A DNA stretch of 64,000 nucleotides from Baekduia alba (GTDB taxonomy: Bacteria > Actinomycetota > Thermoleophilia > Solirubrobacterales > Solirubrobacteraceae). The position numbers and the translations under genes were made by a program. The stretch is taken from assembly GCF_028416635.1 (NCBI RefSeq), contig NZ_CP114013.1:1302001-1366000 (forward strand), read 5' to 3'. Positions 51,217-61,260 of the stretch are shown piece by piece (the first letter of the stretch is position 1; every line of letters starts with the position of its first letter). The notes below the pieces were generated by a model. It did no database searches. It was given only the letters and a program-made list of their open reading frames with translations, and was not told where the DNA came from.

Positions 51217-53133
51217 TCAGCGCCGGCGGCTGGCGTCCAGCGGCTGCTGGGCGGCGGCGAGCTCTTGGTCGGCGCGGATGACGTGCATGACGGCGTTGAT
51301 CAAGGCGAGGTGGGTGAAGGCCTGTGGGAAGTTGCCGAGGTGGCGACCCGACTTGGGGTCGATCTCCTCCGCGTACAGCAACAGCGGCGAGGCATACGAC
51401 AACATCTTCTCGCACAGCTCGCGGGCTCTCCGCGTTTCGCCGATCTCGGCCAGCGCGGACACGAGCCAGAACGAGCAGATCGCGAACGTGCCCTCCTCGC
51501 CCTCCAGGCCGTCGTCGGTCTCCTCGACCTTGTAGCGCAGGACGAGCCCGTCGACCGTCAGCTCCTCGTCGATCGCGTTGACGGTCGCGACGATGTGCGG
51601 GTCGTCGGCGGGCAGGAAGCGCACGAGCGGCATCAGCAGGCAGGACGCGTCCAGCGCGTCGGAGCCGTAGTGCTGGACGAACACGCCGCGCTCGTCGACG
51701 CCCTTGTCCAGGACCTCGGCGCGGATCTCGTCGGCCGCCGCCTGCCAGCGCTCGGCGCGCTCGTGGTCCTCGCGCAGGGCGGCCAGGCGGGCGCCGCGGT
51801 CGCACGCGACCCAGCACATGACCTTGGAGGACACGAAGTGCCGCGGCTCGCCGCGCACCTCCCAGATGCCGCGGTCGGGCAGGCGCCAGTGCTCGATCGC
51901 CGCCTCGACCAGGCGACACAGCAGCGGCCACACGGTCTCGGGCAGCTCGTCGCGCGACTTGGTGTGGAGGTAGATCGAGTCCAGGACCGCGCCCCAGACG
52001 TCGTGCTGCTGCTGGTCGAAGGCGCCGTTGCCGATCCGGACCGGGCGCGCGCCCTCGTAGCCGTCGAGGTGCTCGAGGACCTGCTCGGTCAGCTCCTTCT
52101 CGCCGCCGATCCCGTACATGACCTGCAAGCCGGCCTGGTCCTCGCCGGCGACGTCGGCGATGAAGTAGAAGAAGTCGTTGGCCTCCCAGTCGAAGCCGAG
52201 CGTGTACAGGCCCCAGAGCGCGAACGTGGAGTCGCGGATCCACGAGTAGCGGTAGTCCCAGTTGCGGACGCCGCCGGGCGTCTCGGGCAGCGAGGTCGTC
52301 GACGCGGCGACGATCGCGCCCGTCGGCGAGTACGACAGGCCCTTGAGCGTGAGCGCGCTGCGCTGGAGGTAGCCGCGCCAGGGGTGGTCGGGGAACTCGC
52401 CGTGCGCGAGCCACTCGTGCCAGTAGTCGGCGGTGCCGACGAGCCGCTGGTAGGCCTCGTCGTAGCTCTGCGGCGCCCCGTGCGTGGACCACGACAGCGC
52501 GACGAACGCCGTGTCGCCGTCGCGCAGCGTGGTGCGCGCGCGGGCGCGGTGGCCCTCGAAGCCGATCCGCAGGTCGGTCGTCAGGTGCAGCTCGGTCCGG
52601 ACGCCGGGCGCCGACGCCTTCGCGCGGTGATAGCCCGACGACGTGTACTCCCACTCGGGGTGGACCGCGCCGTACTCGAAGACCGGCGAGCACTCCATGT
52701 TCATCTCGACCGACCCGTTGACGCAGCGCAGCGTGCGCAGCAGCACGTGGTCGGCGTCGAAGTCGGTGGGGGATCGGCGGTGCGTCTGGGACCGGTCCTC
52801 CTCGTGGTGCCAGGGGCCGACGAGCAGGAGGTCGCGCACGATCACCCAGCCCGTGCGGGTGCCCCAGGTGGTCTCCAGGATCATCGTGCCCGGCACGTAG
52901 CGCCGGCCGGCCGGGACCGACTGGTCCACCGGCGCGAGCTTGAAGCCGCCCGCGTCGCGGTCGAGGATCGCGCCGAACACGGACGGGCCGTCCATGCGCG
53001 GCAGGCACAGCCACTCGATGTTGCCGCTCGGGGCGACAAGCGCGGTCGTCTCGCAATCCGAGAGGAACGCGTACTCAGCGATGGGCGGGAACGGGCTCCC
53101 GCCTAGGGGGACGTCACCGGCTATCTGCCGCAT
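51217..53133 (-). CDS. Glycoside hydrolase family 15 protein, paralogue 2
   Basis: A 638-residue paralogue of the protein at 40171-42156. Same layout: FPPIAEYAFLSDCETTALVAPSGNIEWLC beta-sandwich start, ETPGGVRNWDYRYSWIRDST and EGEEGTFAICSFW in the barrel. It lacks the N-terminal extension. It is 33 bp upstream of pgl on the same strand, so it joins glucose release to the pentose phosphate genes. Confidence 0.9.
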   Translation of the reverse strand: MRQIAGDVPLGGSPFPPIAEYAFLSDCETTALVAPSGNIEWLCLPRMDGPSVFGAILDRDAGGFKLAPVDQSVPAGRRYVPGTMILETTWGTRTGWVIVRDLLLVGPWHHEEDRSQTHRRSPTDFDADHVLLRTLRCVNGSVEMNMECSPVFEYGAVHPEWEYTSSGYHRAKASAPGVRTELHLTTDLRIGFEGHRARARTTLRDGDTAFVALSWSTHGAPQSYDEAYQRLVGTADYWHEWLAHGEFPDHPWRGYLQRSALTLKGLSYSPTGAIVAASTTSLPETPGGVRNWDYRYSWIRDSTFALWGLYTLGFDWEANDFFYFIADVAGEDQAGLQVMYGIGGEKELTEQVLEHLDGYEGARPVRIGNGAFDQQQHDVWGAVLDSIYLHTKSRDELPETVWPLLCRLVEAAIEHWRLPDRGIWEVRGEPRHFVSSKVMCWVACDRGARLAALREDHERAERWQAAADEIRAEVLDKGVDERGVFVQHYGSDALDASCLLMPLVRFLPADDPHIVATVNAIDEELTVDGLVLRYKVEETDDGLEGEEGTFAICSFWLVSALAEIGETRRARELCEKMLSYASPLLLYAEEIDPKSGRHLGNFPQAFTHLALINAVMHVIRADQELAAAQQPLDASRRR

Positions 53134-53175
53134 CGCGCGTGCAAACTACTCGACGATCGCCGGATCGCTGCAACG

Positions 53176-53646
53176 ATGCCGCCCATGCAACGCGCGCTCG
53201 CCCTGTTCACGCACCACACCGCGCGCCTGCGGCCGGCGGCCGCGGTCTGGGCCAGGATCCACTCCGAGACGCTGATCCGCACCCGTGGGCGCGTCGGCGC
53301 CGGCTGGTTCGGCGCGCCCGTCCTGGTGCTCGTGACGACCGGGCGCAAGAGCGGCAAGGTCCGCCACACCCCGCTGATCTACCGGCGTGACGGCGACGCC
53401 CTGGCCCTGCTCGCCGCGAACGCCGGCAACGACCGCACGCCGGCGTGGTGGCTGAACCTGCGCGCGAGCGACACGGTGGACATCCTGCTCGGCGGGCGGC
53501 GCCAGACGATGACGTGGCGCGAGGTGCCGCCGGGGGCGGAGTACGACCGGCTGTTCGCGGCGATGGTCGTCGCCTATCCGCCGGGCGCGCACTACCCGGA
53601 CATGACCGCGCGGCACCTGCCGATCGTGGAGCTGAGCCACGCCTGA
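53176..53646 (+). CDS. Deazaflavin (F420)-dependent nitroreductase family protein
   Basis: A 156-residue split-barrel protein of the DDN type. VLVTTGRKSGKVRHTPLIYRRDGDALALLA is the family signature, and AAWWLNLRASDTV-like segment (TPAWWLNLRASDTVDIL) follows. It reduces nitro or quinone groups with F420H2. It is divergent from the GH15 gene. Its stop is next to repeat copy C. Confidence 0.88.
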   Translation: MPPMQRALALFTHHTARLRPAAAVWARIHSETLIRTRGRVGAGWFGAPVLVLVTTGRKSGKVRHTPLIYRRDGDALALLAANAGNDRTPAWWLNLRASDTVDILLGGRRQTMTWREVPPGAEYDRLFAAMVVAYPPGAHYPDMTARHLPIVELSHA

Positions 53647-53659
53647 CACCATTGCGGTG

Positions 53660-53830
53660 TTGAGATGGCGGTTCGGCCCCGAATCGCCCGCCCCGGAGCA
53701 CGACCAGCGACGAGCCCCACCGACAGCGGTCGCGCCCGCCCCAGCGCCTTCACGTCCTTGATGCGGACGCACCACGCCGCGCAGCACCCAACGCAACCCG
53801 CGCTGGGCGCCACAAACGCCCGCCCCTAAG
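53660..53830 (-). repeat. Interspersed repeat, copy C
   Basis: Read on the minus strand it begins CTTAGGGGCGGGCG at the opcA stop and carries GGCGCCCAGCGCGGG, core CTGCGCGGCGTGGT (53784-53771), CATCAAGGACGTGAAG, GGGGCTCGTCGCTGGTCGTG and CTCCGGGGCGGGCG. It is closer to copy A (19.7 kb) than A is to B. It fills the whole gap between the convergent nitroreductase and opcA genes. Confidence 0.75.
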
Positions 53831-54895
53831 CTAAGGCAGCAGCGACGCCGCCGCTGCCAGCGCCGGCGCGTACGTCTGGTCCCGCAGCAGCGCCTGGCGA
53901 ATGCCTTCGCCCAGGATCCCCGCCTCGCCGCGCGAGGCGCCGAGGATCGTCCAGTCGCGCACCTCGCCGCGGCGGTTCTCGAAGTGGGCGCGCAGGCCGC
54001 CCGGCCCGCGCTCCAGCGAGTAGGTCCGGCCCGAGGCGGTCGCCAGCGTCAGGCCGGAGAGGCCGCGGACCTGCAGCCGCGGGTCGGGCTCCAGGCGAAC
54101 GCGTACATCTTGGCGGCGCGCATGGACCGAGCCTTCGGTCACGCCGCCGCGCTGGGCCATCAGCGGCGCGCAGCGCCAGTCCAGCCGGGAGGCGAGCCAG
54201 CCGACGAGCAGCAGCGCGCTCGCGGCGCTGTCGGGGTGGTGGCGGATCGTCACCGACGAGATCGTGCGCAGCTCGGGCCGCACCGTGTCGGGGTCGAACG
54301 TCGCGGCGATCCGCTCGCGCCATGGCGTCGAGCGCAGCCACGCGAGGTCCACCACGTACACCTTCTCCGAGAGCTGCCGGGCGCGGTGGATCGCGTCGGC
54401 CGGCTCGGGGTCGTCGACGCTGTCGGTCAGCACGATCTGCGCCAGGTCCAGCAGCGAGTCGACCGCCTCGTGGTGGCCGTGCGGCGCCCACACGCAGGTC
54501 AGCAGGTCGGTGACGACGAGCGGGTCGACGATGCTGTCGAGGTGCCTGAGGTGGCGCTCGCCGCACTCGACGACGACCGTCTCGCGCAGCAGCCCGATGT
54601 CGCCCTCGCGGACCTCGGAGGGCCCCGCGATCGTCGCGACCGCGTCGAGCGTCGTGCGCTTCGGGTCGACCGAGCAGACGATCGTGCGCGACGGGTGGTA
54701 GCGCCCGACGCGCCGCAGGCGGTTGGCGATCTCGCCGGAGTACTGCTTGTCGACCACGCACACCAGGTTGAGCACGCGCGCCGGCACGTAGCCGGCGTTC
54801 TCGCGGTGGACCTGGGAGAGCGCGGCGCGCAGCGCGGCGTCGATGGCGCCCGGGTTCGTGTCCGAAGCGCGCCAGACGGTGTCGACGGTGGCCAT
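53831..54895 (-). CDS. opcA: Glucose-6-phosphate dehydrogenase assembly protein OpcA
   Basis: A 354-residue OpcA. Recognisable by RVLNLVCVVDKQYSGEIANRLRRVGRYHPSRTIV, ETVVVECGERHLRHLDSIVDPLVVTDLLTCVWAP and the ELRTISSVTIRHHPDSAASALLLVGWLASRL part. It modulates or assembles Zwf in cyanobacteria and actinobacteria. 21 bp downstream of zwf on the same strand. Confidence 0.94.
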   Translation of the reverse strand: MATVDTVWRASDTNPGAIDAALRAALSQVHRENAGYVPARVLNLVCVVDKQYSGEIANRLRRVGRYHPSRTIVCSVDPKRTTLDAVATIAGPSEVREGDIGLLRETVVVECGERHLRHLDSIVDPLVVTDLLTCVWAPHGHHEAVDSLLDLAQIVLTDSVDDPEPADAIHRARQLSEKVYVVDLAWLRSTPWRERIAATFDPDTVRPELRTISSVTIRHHPDSAASALLLVGWLASRLDWRCAPLMAQRGGVTEGSVHARRQDVRVRLEPDPRLQVRGLSGLTLATASGRTYSLERGPGGLRAHFENRRGEVRDWTILGASRGEAGILGEGIRQALLRDQTYAPALAAAASLLP

Positions 54896-54916
54896 GTGAT
54901 CGGGTGCCTGGTCGTC

Positions 54917-56467
54917 CTAGATCGCGCGCCAGCGCGCGCCGTCTTCAAGCAGGCGATCGGCCGCCGGCGGCCCCTGCGTCCCGGCCTCGTACTGCGGCAG
55001 CGGACCCGGCGTCGCCTCCCACTTGCGGACGATCGGGTCGCAGATCTCCCACTGCGCCTCGACCTCGTCGTTGCGGGTGAAGAGCGTCGCGTCGCCGCGC
55101 ATCGCGTCGAGGATCAGCCGCTCGTAGGCCTCGGGCGACTGCGACATGAACGACGTGCCGTACAGGAACTCCATGTTGACCGGCCGGATGCGCATGCGCG
55201 TGCCCGGGATCTTCGCGCCGAGCGACAGCGACACGCCCTCGTTGGGCTGCATCGTGAGGATCAGCTGGTTCGGGCGCACGCCGACCGAGCCCTCCTGCTG
55301 GAACGCGAGATGCGGGACCGGCTTCAACGTGATGGCGATCTCGGTCACCTTGCGCGCCAGCGACTTGCCGGTGCGCAGGTAGAACGGGACGCCGGCCCAG
55401 CGCCAGTTGTCGATCTCCAGCCGGATGGCGGCGTAGGTCTCGGTGTTGGAGTCCGGCGGGACGCCGTCCTCCTCCAGGTAGCCCTTGACGTCGACGCCGC
55501 CGATCGTGCCCGCCGCGTACTGCGCGCGGACCGCGATCTGGTCGATGGTCTCCGCCGTCGGCTTGAGCACCGACCGCAGGACCTTGACCTTCTCGTCGCG
55601 GATCTCGTCGGCCTCGAAGTGGACCGGCGGCTCCATCGCGACGTTGCACAGCAGCTGGAGCATGTGGTTCTGCACCAGGTCGCGCAGCGCGCCCGCGTTG
55701 TCGTAGTAGCCGGCGCGCGTCCCGATCGTCAGGTCCTCGGCCGCGGTGATCTCGATGCGGTCGATGTAGTTGCGGTTCCACACGGGCTCGAACAGGCCGT
55801 TGGCGAACCGGAACGCCATGACGTTCTGAACGGTCTCCTTGCCCAAGTAGTGGTCGATGCGGAAGATCTGCTGCTCCGCGAAGACCGCCAGGACGCGCCG
55901 GTTGAGCTCCATGGCCTCGGCCAGCGTGGTGCCGAACGGCTTCTCGATGACCGCGCGGACCTCGGCGCCCTCGTGGCCGTTGAGCCCGTGCTTGCCCAGC
56001 TGCTCGATGATGACCGGGAAGAACTCCGGCGCGGTCGACAGGTAGAACGCGCGGTTCAGCGGCTGGCCCGCGGTCTCGTCGAACTCGTCGAGGTGCTCGG
56101 TGAGGCTGTCGTAGACGCCGTCCCGGTCGAACGTGCCCGCGACGTAGCGGACGTTGGACAGCAGCTCCTTGAGCACCGTCTCGTCCGGCGGCCGGCGGCT
56201 GAACTGCTTGATCGCCTCGGCCGCCTGCTCGGCGAACTCGTCGTGCGCCATCTCGCTGCGCGACGACCCGATCAGGTTGAAGCGCTCGGGCAGCGCGCCC
56301 TCGTGGGCGAGGTTGTAGATCGCGGGAAGCAGCTTGCGACGGGCGAGGTCGCCCGTCGCGCCGAAGATCACCAGCGTCGTGGGGTGGACCGGAAGCCGCT
56401 CCAGTCCCTCGATGAGCGGGTTGTGGTCCGGGGCCGCGTCGCCGAGCTTGACGTCGGTGGTCGCCAT
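54917..56467 (-). CDS. zwf: Glucose-6-phosphate 1-dehydrogenase
   Basis: A 516-residue enzyme: the NADP fold TLVIFGATGDLARRKLLPAIYNL, substrate lysine/His segment RIDHYLGKETVQN, and GVPFYLRTGKSLARKVTEI. It is the first step of the oxidative pentose phosphate pathway. It starts 9 bp after gnd and precedes opcA; a compact single operon. Confidence 0.96.
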   Translation of the reverse strand: MATTDVKLGDAAPDHNPLIEGLERLPVHPTTLVIFGATGDLARRKLLPAIYNLAHEGALPERFNLIGSSRSEMAHDEFAEQAAEAIKQFSRRPPDETVLKELLSNVRYVAGTFDRDGVYDSLTEHLDEFDETAGQPLNRAFYLSTAPEFFPVIIEQLGKHGLNGHEGAEVRAVIEKPFGTTLAEAMELNRRVLAVFAEQQIFRIDHYLGKETVQNVMAFRFANGLFEPVWNRNYIDRIEITAAEDLTIGTRAGYYDNAGALRDLVQNHMLQLLCNVAMEPPVHFEADEIRDEKVKVLRSVLKPTAETIDQIAVRAQYAAGTIGGVDVKGYLEEDGVPPDSNTETYAAIRLEIDNWRWAGVPFYLRTGKSLARKVTEIAITLKPVPHLAFQQEGSVGVRPNQLILTMQPNEGVSLSLGAKIPGTRMRIRPVNMEFLYGTSFMSQSPEAYERLILDAMRGDATLFTRNDEVEAQWEICDPIVRKWEATPGPLPQYEAGTQGPPAADRLLEDGARWRAI

Positions 56468-56476
56468 GTTGTCGTC

Positions 56477-57409
<933 letters not shown>

Positions 57410-57413
57410 GGGG

Positions 57414-59033
57414 TTACAGGTTCTCCTTGATGATGCGCAGCGCCGCGACGGGGTCGCCCTGGAGCACGATGCGCTCCGCCGGCAGCCCGTGGTCGCGCAG
57501 GACGAGCAGGTCGCCGTCCGCCTGCGCGCGCTTGAGGGTCTCGAATGATGCCGGGCCGCCCGCCCCGCCGCCCGGGATCGTCACGTCCTCGTCGGCGACG
57601 TGCAGCAGCTGCAGGAACCGGCCCTCGGGCGGGCCGCCCTTGTGGAGCTGGCCGGTCGAGTGCAGGTAGCGCGGGCCGTAGCCGAAGGTGGTGGCCATGG
57701 TCGTACGGTCGCGCAGCTTGGCGCGCACGTCGGCGATCTCGTCGTCGAACTCCGGCGTGGGGGCGAGGTAGCCCTGGATCGCCAGGTAGGACGCCGGGCC
57801 GTCGTCGAGCAGGGCCTTCAACTTGGCCGCGTCGGCCTCCGGGATGTCCGGCGGCGACGCCATCGCCAGGACCTCCTTGGTCTTGTCCTTGGCCGCCTGC
57901 ACGTTGGGCTGGTCGAACGGGTTGATCTCCAGCACCCAACCGGCGACCGCGGTGGCGAACTCGAAGAGCAGCATGATGCGGCCGAGGTCGGCCGCGCCGT
58001 GGGCGGGGATCGTGATCACCGGCTGGCCGGCGTCGATCAGGCGCTGCACCGCGCCGGCGTCGGCGGGATGGTGGCCCGCGTCGTGGAGGTGGACGAAGAC
58101 GCGGTCGCTGCCGTAGGCCTCAGGCGCGCCGACCGGCTCGTCGGCGACGGGCAGGATGCCCTTGCCGTGCTTGCCCGTCGACTCGGCGATCAGCTGCTCG
58201 ACCCACAACCCATAGGACTCGATCGGCGGGTCGACCAGGAACGTCAGCTTGTCGCGCCGGGCGAGCGACAGCTCGCCCAGGACGGAGCCGAGCCACAGGC
58301 CGGGGTTGTTGGCGGGGTCGCGCTCGCGCAACGCGGGGCCGAGCGCGGTCGCGCCGCCGAGCAGGGCCTTCAGGTCGGCGCCGAGCAGGGCCGCCGGGAC
58401 GATCCCGAAGTACGACAGGGCGCTGTAGCGCCCGCCGATGTTGGGGTCGTTGGCGAAGACGCGCCGGAAGCCGTGCTCCTCACCGAGCGTGGCGAGGCCC
58501 GAGCCCGGGTCGGTGACGGCGACGAACTGCGAGCCGTTGCCGCCCGTCTTGTCCCAGAAGTAGTGGAAGGCCGACAGCGTCTCGACCGTCCCGCCGGACT
58601 TCGAGGACACCACGAACAGCGCCTTGGCGACGTCGATCTCGGCCTCGACGTCGCGCACGGCGTCGGCGTCGGTGGAGTCGAGGACATGGAGGATCAGCCC
58701 GTCCTCGTGCGTGCCGAACGAGCGCCGGAAGACCTCGGGCGCCAGCGACGAGCCGCCCATGCCGAGCACGACGGCCTCGGTCAGGCCGTCGGCCCGCGCC
58801 TGCCTGGCGAACGCGTGGAGGTCTTCGGCCTCGGCGAGCAGGCGCTCGTGCACGTCGAGCCACCCGAGCCGGTTGGCGACCTCCGGCTGGCCCGCCGCGC
58901 CCCAGAGCGTGTCGTCGCGGGCGGCGATGCGCCCGGCGACGTCGTCGCTCGCGGCGCGCGACAGGCGCGCGTCGATCGCCGGCGCGTAGGCGTCGGGGAT
59001 CGCCGCGTCGATGCCGTCGGCCGCCGACATCAA
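57414..59033 (-). CDS. pgi: Glucose-6-phosphate isomerase
   Basis: A 539-residue isomerase with the sugar-isomerase fold: VVLGMGGSSLAPEVFRRSFG, VVSSKSGGTVETLSAF and NIGGRYSALSYFGIVPAALLG. The C-terminal half has KDKTKEVLAMA and GQLHKGGPPEGRFLQL. It interconverts glucose 6-phosphate and fructose 6-phosphate. Position in the PPP operon is the same as in other actinobacteria with a tal-pgi order. Confidence 0.94.
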   Translation of the reverse strand: MMSAADGIDAAIPDAYAPAIDARLSRAASDDVAGRIAARDDTLWGAAGQPEVANRLGWLDVHERLLAEAEDLHAFARQARADGLTEAVVLGMGGSSLAPEVFRRSFGTHEDGLILHVLDSTDADAVRDVEAEIDVAKALFVVSSKSGGTVETLSAFHYFWDKTGGNGSQFVAVTDPGSGLATLGEEHGFRRVFANDPNIGGRYSALSYFGIVPAALLGADLKALLGGATALGPALRERDPANNPGLWLGSVLGELSLARRDKLTFLVDPPIESYGLWVEQLIAESTGKHGKGILPVADEPVGAPEAYGSDRVFVHLHDAGHHPADAGAVQRLIDAGQPVITIPAHGAADLGRIMLLFEFATAVAGWVLEINPFDQPNVQAAKDKTKEVLAMASPPDIPEADAAKLKALLDDGPASYLAIQGYLAPTPEFDDEIADVRAKLRDRTTMATTFGYGPRYLHSTGQLHKGGPPEGRFLQLLHVADEDVTIPGGGAGGPASFETLKRAQADGDLLVLRDHGLPAERIVLQGDPVAALRIIKENL

Positions 59034-59118
59034 CGCCCGTCCTCTCGGCGGCCGCTCGAGCGAGCCCCTGGGCGAGCTCGTGCCCGGAACGCGAGCCGCC
59101 AGGCGAGCCGTTCCGCGG

Positions 59119-60225
59119 TCACGCGATGGCCTTGCGCTTGGCGTCGATGCCCTCGAGCAGCTTCTCCATCGGCGTGACGAACGCGTCGACGCCGTCCTTG
59201 AGGAGCTTGTCGGTGACGTCGGTCATGTCGATGCCGGCGTCGGCCAGCGCCGCGAGCTCCTTGCTCGGGTCGATCGCGACCTCGTCGCCCTTGGCCTCGC
59301 TCTGCTCGCGCGCGGCCTCGAGCGTCGCGACCGGCATGGTGTTGACGGTCTCCGGGCCCGCGAGGCCATCCACGTACAGCGTGGCCGGGTACTTGGGGTT
59401 CTTGACCCCGGTCGACGCCCACAGCGGGCGCTGGACCGGCGCGCCGGCGGCGGCGAGCTTGGCGAACGCGTCGCCCTTGAAGTACTTCAGGTACAGCTGG
59501 TAGGCCGCGCGGGCGTTGGCCAGGCCGGCCTTGCCCTGCAGGTCGGTGTTGCCGAGCGCGTCGAGGCGCTTGTCGACCTCGGTGTCGACACGCGAGACGA
59601 AGAACGACGCGACCGAGTGGATGCCGTCCACCGGCTTGCCCTCGTCGAGGCGGCGGGTCAACCCCTTCAAGAACGCCTCGATGACCTTCTCGTACTGCTC
59701 GACCTTGAAGAGCAGCGTCACGTTGATGTTCAACCCGGCGTACAGGGACTCCTCGATCGCCGGCAGGCCCTCGTCGGTGCCCGGGATCTTGATCATCAGG
59801 TTGGGGCGGCCGACGCGACCCCAGTACTCCTGGGCCTGCGCGATCGTCTTGTCGGTGTCGAAGGCCAGGTCCGGGTCGACCTCGAGCGAGACGTAGCCGT
59901 CGTAGCCGTTGGTCTCGTCGTAGACGCTGCGCAGCACGTCGGCGGCGTTCTGCACGTCGCGGATCGCGACCGCCTGGTAGATCGAGCGCGCGTCGGCGTC
60001 GTCGGCGGCGAGCTGCTGGATCTGGTCGTCGTACTCCTCGCTGCCGAGGATGGCCTTCTCGAAGATCGCGGGGTTCGACGTCATGCCCCGGAGGGAGTCC
60101 TCGGCGACCAGGCGGGCGAGCTCGCCGCCCTCGACGAGCTTGCGCTCGATCTGGTCCAGCCAGATGCTGGTGCCCAGCGCGGTGAGCCGCGCGAGGCGCT
60201 CGTTGACGGATGCTGCGTTGCTCAT
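59119..60225 (-). CDS. tal: Transaldolase
   Basis: A 368-residue class-2-type transaldolase: TSNPAIFEKAI near residue 50, the Schiff-base Lys in PNLMIKIPGT, NINVTLLFKVEQYEKVIEAF, SVASFFVSRVDTEVD and PLWASTGVKNPKYP. It starts at ATG 60225 after a strong AGGAGG. It is 68 bp downstream of the ROK kinase gene. Transketolase is not in the window. Confidence 0.94.
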   Translation of the reverse strand: MSNAASVNERLARLTALGTSIWLDQIERKLVEGGELARLVAEDSLRGMTSNPAIFEKAILGSEEYDDQIQQLAADDADARSIYQAVAIRDVQNAADVLRSVYDETNGYDGYVSLEVDPDLAFDTDKTIAQAQEYWGRVGRPNLMIKIPGTDEGLPAIEESLYAGLNINVTLLFKVEQYEKVIEAFLKGLTRRLDEGKPVDGIHSVASFFVSRVDTEVDKRLDALGNTDLQGKAGLANARAAYQLYLKYFKGDAFAKLAAAGAPVQRPLWASTGVKNPKYPATLYVDGLAGPETVNTMPVATLEAAREQSEAKGDEVAIDPSKELAALADAGIDMTDVTDKLLKDGVDAFVTPMEKLLEGIDAKRKAIA

Positions 60226-60293
60226 GGTGTTGCCTCCTGGAATATCTCTCTCGATCGATCCTAGGGCCGCGCCAGCAGAGGCAACCCCGGACT

Positions 60294-61202
60294 TCACGAG
60301 TTGAGCACTTCCTGACCAGCCAAAAGGGCTGCTCCGCGCACTCCGGCCTTGGGGCCGTAGCGCGCCAGACGGATCTCGGTGCGGGTACCCACGCCCGGCA
60401 GGACGAAGCGCCGGGCGACGGCGCGCGCGGGCTCGAGCAGGAGCTCGCCCGCCGCGCTGACGCCACCCCCGATGACGACCTGCTCGGGATCGAAGACGTT
60501 GATGGCGTTCGCGATGCCGACGCCGAGCCGCTCGCCGAGGATGTGGATGGCCTCCAGGGCGGAGGCGTCCCCGGCACGGGCGGCGGTCACCACGGCCGGT
60601 CCGTCGGGGAACCCGCGCTCGCGGCCCAGGGCGTCCAGCGCGCGGCCCGCCGCGAGGCGCTCCAGCGAGCCGGGCTGCGGCGCCGCGTCGCTGTGCGGCG
60701 GCTGGCCGGCCGACAGGTCGGCGCCGATCAGCTGGTGGCCGAGCTCGGCCGCGCCGCCGGTCGCGCCGCGGTAGATGCGCCCGCCGATGACGATGCCGCC
60801 GCCGACGCCGGTGCCGATCGTGAAGAGCACGAGCGACTGGGCGACCTGATGGAGATCGTCGTCGTGGGCCTCCGCGAGCGCCGCGACGGTCGCGTCGTTG
60901 TCGACGAACACGGGCATCGACAGGCGCTCGGTGAGCAGGCGGCGCAGCGGCACGTCGCGCAGCGGCACGTTGACCGAGTGCCGCGCGGTGCCGGTCGCGA
61001 AGTCGATCACCGACGGCATGCCGATGCCGACCGCGTCGGCCGGGCCGGCCGCCTCGATCACCTCGATGAGCTGGTCGATCAGCGCCTCGGTGCTGGAGAG
61101 GGCGGTTGGTTGGAGGGTCGGCTCGGAGAGCTTGTGGCCCTCGAGCACCGCCACGGAGACCTTCGTGCCCCCAACGTCAACCCCGATGAAACGCTGCGCC
61201 AT
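60294..61202 (-). CDS. ROK family sugar kinase (glucokinase-like)
   Basis: A 302-residue protein: VDVGGTKVSVAVLEG ATP loop, VDNDATVAALAEAHD with catalytic Asp, IGTGVGGGIVIGGRIYRG, AELGHQL with His156, and INVFDPEQVVIGGGVSAAGE. The C-x-C-G-x2-G-C-x-E zinc motif of most ROK proteins is missing; the equivalent segment (about residues 160-182) has no cysteine. It likely phosphorylates glucose for the following pgi-zwf route. Opposite strand to the ECF sigma gene. Confidence 0.88.
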   Translation of the reverse strand: MAQRFIGVDVGGTKVSVAVLEGHKLSEPTLQPTALSSTEALIDQLIEVIEAAGPADAVGIGMPSVIDFATGTARHSVNVPLRDVPLRRLLTERLSMPVFVDNDATVAALAEAHDDDLHQVAQSLVLFTIGTGVGGGIVIGGRIYRGATGGAAELGHQLIGADLSAGQPPHSDAAPQPGSLERLAAGRALDALGRERGFPDGPAVVTAARAGDASALEAIHILGERLGVGIANAINVFDPEQVVIGGGVSAAGELLLEPARAVARRFVLPGVGTRTEIRLARYGPKAGVRGAALLAGQEVLNS

Positions 61203-61260
61203 GTACCCGCACCTTCTCACGCCGAACGACCCGTCGGCGTGCAGGCTATTGTCGCGACGG

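Noticed and set aside
49952-53056. 1034-codon minus-strand frame that merges several genes
   Set aside because: Only its last 188 codons (histidine phosphatase) are real; the rest is the wrong frame of pgl and the GH15 gene.
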